Origin: Thermococcus thermotolerans | Lineage (GTDB): Archaea; Methanobacteriota_B; Thermococci; Thermococcales; Thermococcaceae | Reading direction: 5' to 3' | Assembly: GCF_024707485.1 (NCBI RefSeq) | Contig: NZ_CP102602.1 | Span: forward strand, 1,054,001 to 1,118,000 | DNA: 64,000 nt | Shown here: piece after piece, positions 63,003 through 64,000 of the stretch | Layout: every line of letters starts with the position of its first letter | How positions within the stretch are numbered: position 1 is the first letter of the stretch | Notes under the pieces: model-generated | Told to the model about the DNA's origin: nothing | What the model saw: the letters and a program-made list of their open reading frames with translations, nothing else | The model's database searches: none | Translations under genes and position numbers: made by a program

Positions 63003-63017
63003 CCACAGACGTTGTGG

Positions 63018-63216
63018 CGTTCTACAACACCACCCATTTTGCAGGCATTAATTGACAGATATTTAAAGTTTCACAAGGACTACTGGATCTTTGCTGGCTG
63101 GCCCTCTCCAGCTAGGCGAGGCTTTCAGGAGAAAGAGTAAAGCGTTTTTCAAAAGAACTATTCAAAAGCTCCGGTTGAAAAACAACAAAAGAGGATATAA
63201 GAATTCACAGGAGGTG
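63018..63216. other. Gap between the tRNA-Arg palindrome and a small gene
   Basis: About 200 bases with a TATA-like ATATTTAAAG (63059-63068) that could serve the small gene at 63217, though this leaves a leader over 100 bases. No other structure recognised. Confidence 0.4.
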
Positions 63217-63309
63217 ATGGATATGGTAGAGGACGCTCTCCTGCTGTACCTAGCGAGCATGCACAGGGAGAAGAAATCCGGAAAAAAGAAGGGCATTCGC
63301 ACCATCTGA
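63217..63309 (+). CDS. Small basic protein of about 30 residues
   Basis: A frame behind GGAGGTG starts at ATG 63217 or 63223 and reads MVEDALLLYLASMHREKKSG, ending in a basic tail (KKKGIRTI). It is one amphipathic helix plus a positive tail. The strong ribosome-binding site supports translation. A longer frame from 63091 is possible but has no such signal. Compare the 35-residue protein at 58.8 kb. Confidence 0.5.
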   Translation: MDMVEDALLLYLASMHREKKSGKKKGIRTI

Positions 63310-63408
63310 TGCCTTTTCCTCCCGACAGGTCAACTGGTATATTCTCCGTCCCAAAGGACGTGGCCTGGAGAAGAGAAAAGTCAGGCCCCCCGTTCTCATT
63401 CCGAAATC

Positions 63409-63417
63409 TTTAAATAT
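63409..63417 (+). promoter_or_regulatory. TATA box for the last gene
   Basis: TTTAAATAT predicts a start near 63439 and a leader of about 28 bases with GGGGGTGGGAGG before ATG 63467. Confidence 0.6.
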
Positions 63418-63466
63418 TCCCGGCACTTTTAGTTAATTTGGGTAAGAAAAAGTAGGGGGTGGGAGG

Positions 63467-64000
63467 ATGGTGTACGTCGCGGTTCTGGCAAACGTTAACG
63501 GCAACCTCCCAGCCCTCGCAAAGGCCCTCGAAAAGATAGAGACCCTCAAAGACGAAGGTTATGATGTCGAGAAGTATTATATCATCGGGAACATCGTGGG
63601 TCTGTTCCCATACCCGAGGGAGATCCTGGATACCCTCGACGACCTCATAAGGAACAATAAGGTTAGCGTAATCCGCGGCGAGTTCGACCAGATTATAGCG
63701 GAGAGCGATCCTCACGCCGAGGGGCCCGACTACATCGACCGGGTGAACTACCCCAAGCACATCAAGCTGGCCCTGAAGTACACGTGGGAAAAGCTCGGCC
63801 ACGAGGGCAGGGAGTTCATACGCGACCTGCCCGTTTATCTGGTCGACAGGATTGGAAAGAACGACATTTTTGGCGTCTACGGAAGTCCCCTAGACCCGTT
63901 CGGAGGAAAAGTCCTCCCAGAGCAACCGACTAGCTACTACGAGACAATAATGCGTCCCATGAAAGACTACGAGATACTCTTCGTGGCATCACCGAAGTAT
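63467..64000 (+). CDS. Metallophosphoesterase-like protein with degenerate metal site, N-terminal part
   Basis: 178 codons are visible; the gene runs off the right edge. Overall build is that of YfcE-type calcineurin-like phosphoesterases: AVLANVNGNLPALAKAL matches the usual SDIHGN start, YYIIGNIVGLFPYP the GDxVG motif, and VIRGEFD the GNHD motif. The metal ligands are replaced at each: Asp to N9, His to N11, Asp to N42, Asn-His to E72-F73. A metal-dependent phosphatase activity is therefore unlikely unless later ligands compensate. It may be a regulatory or structural pseudoenzyme. Only the N-terminal part can be judged. Confidence 0.8.
   Translation, partial: MVYVAVLANVNGNLPALAKALEKIETLKDEGYDVEKYYIIGNIVGLFPYPREILDTLDDLIRNNKVSVIRGEFDQIIAESDPHAEGPDYIDRVNYPKHIKLALKYTWEKLGHEGREFIRDLPVYLVDRIGKNDIFGVYGSPLDPFGGKVLPEQPTSYYETIMRPMKDYEILFVASPKY

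Noticed and set aside
1-64000. CRISPR arrays, insertion sequences, rRNA or C/D-box RNAs
   Set aside because: No regularly spaced repeats, transposase genes or rRNA were found. Isolated TGATGA words lacked a matching CTGA box at proper distance.

Overview
The window reads as chromosomal DNA of a hyperthermophilic euryarchaeon of the order Thermococcales, most likely Thermococcus. The evidence is the archaeal information machinery (SRP54, aCPSF1, archaeal RNase J, proteasome beta subunit, RNase P Rpp30, L15e, tRNAs with encoded CCA), the metabolic set (PEP synthase, TrpB2, GH57 branching enzyme, glutamate dehydrogenase, mevalonate pathway via isopentenyl phosphate kinase, NAD(P)H/CoA flavoprotein reductase), TATA boxes of the form TTTAAATA or TTTATA and strong GGAGGTG ribosome-binding sites. 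Genes are densely packed on both strands.

Layout. 1-4.5 kb: membrane glycan-assembly genes (a partial multi-spanning protein, an STT3-like oligosaccharyltransferase fused to a toroid-like domain, a PMT-like GT-C protein). 4.6-11.4 kb: ppsA, a VapBC pair, two tandem MATE transporters, upp. 11.47-12.26 kb: tRNA-Leu followed by about 700 bases without a gene, full of short perfect hairpins. 12.3-17.3 kb, minus strand: rpiA, a small membrane protein, a threonine-synthase-like protein fused to a PadR-like winged helix, aCPSF1, psmB. 17.4-18.9 kb: a kinase-like/deoxyribosyltransferase-like fusion coupled to a small ion channel. 19-23.7 kb: gdhA, an NSS amino-acid transporter with a 36-residue partner, a coiled-coil membrane protein, a PII-like protein. 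23.7-34.4 kb: branching enzyme, RqcH, NikR, DUF389, trpB2, Rpp30 and a COG1325 RNA-binding protein. 34.6-42.7 kb: L15e, an M24 peptidase, leuS, an AT-rich pair of envelope genes, a methyltransferase.

42.5-51.3 kb is a lipid-precursor cluster on the minus strand: MEMO, two HEPN/MNT toxin-antitoxin modules, mvk, ipk, a small insert with a broken secreted peptide and a four-helix membrane protein, idi2, RNase J, idsA. The first HEPN/MNT module is joined to mvk and ipk by ATGA stop-start overlaps, so it is probably translated with isoprenoid genes. 51.4-64 kb: a second threonine-synthase-like protein, uridine phosphorylase, tRNA-Arg and tRNA-Gly, a flavoprotein reductase, MTA phosphorylase, a helical-repeat protein, DUF89, the srp54 operon, a GfcR-like regulator, an Lrp regulator, tRNA-Arg(CCU), and the start of a metallophosphoesterase-like protein whose metal ligands are replaced.

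Most unusual items: the threonine-synthase-like protein with Arg in place of the PLP lysine and a fused DNA-binding domain; the kinase-like/DRHyd-like fusion plus channel; the hairpin-rich gene-free zone with a 28-bp inverted repeat after tRNA-Leu; the 36-bp element shared by two HEPN/MNT modules; and the degenerate metallophosphoesterase. Three separate reading frames are each one base short in a homopolymer run, so some apparent gene damage may reflect sequence error. No CRISPR array, insertion sequence, integrase or rRNA was found.
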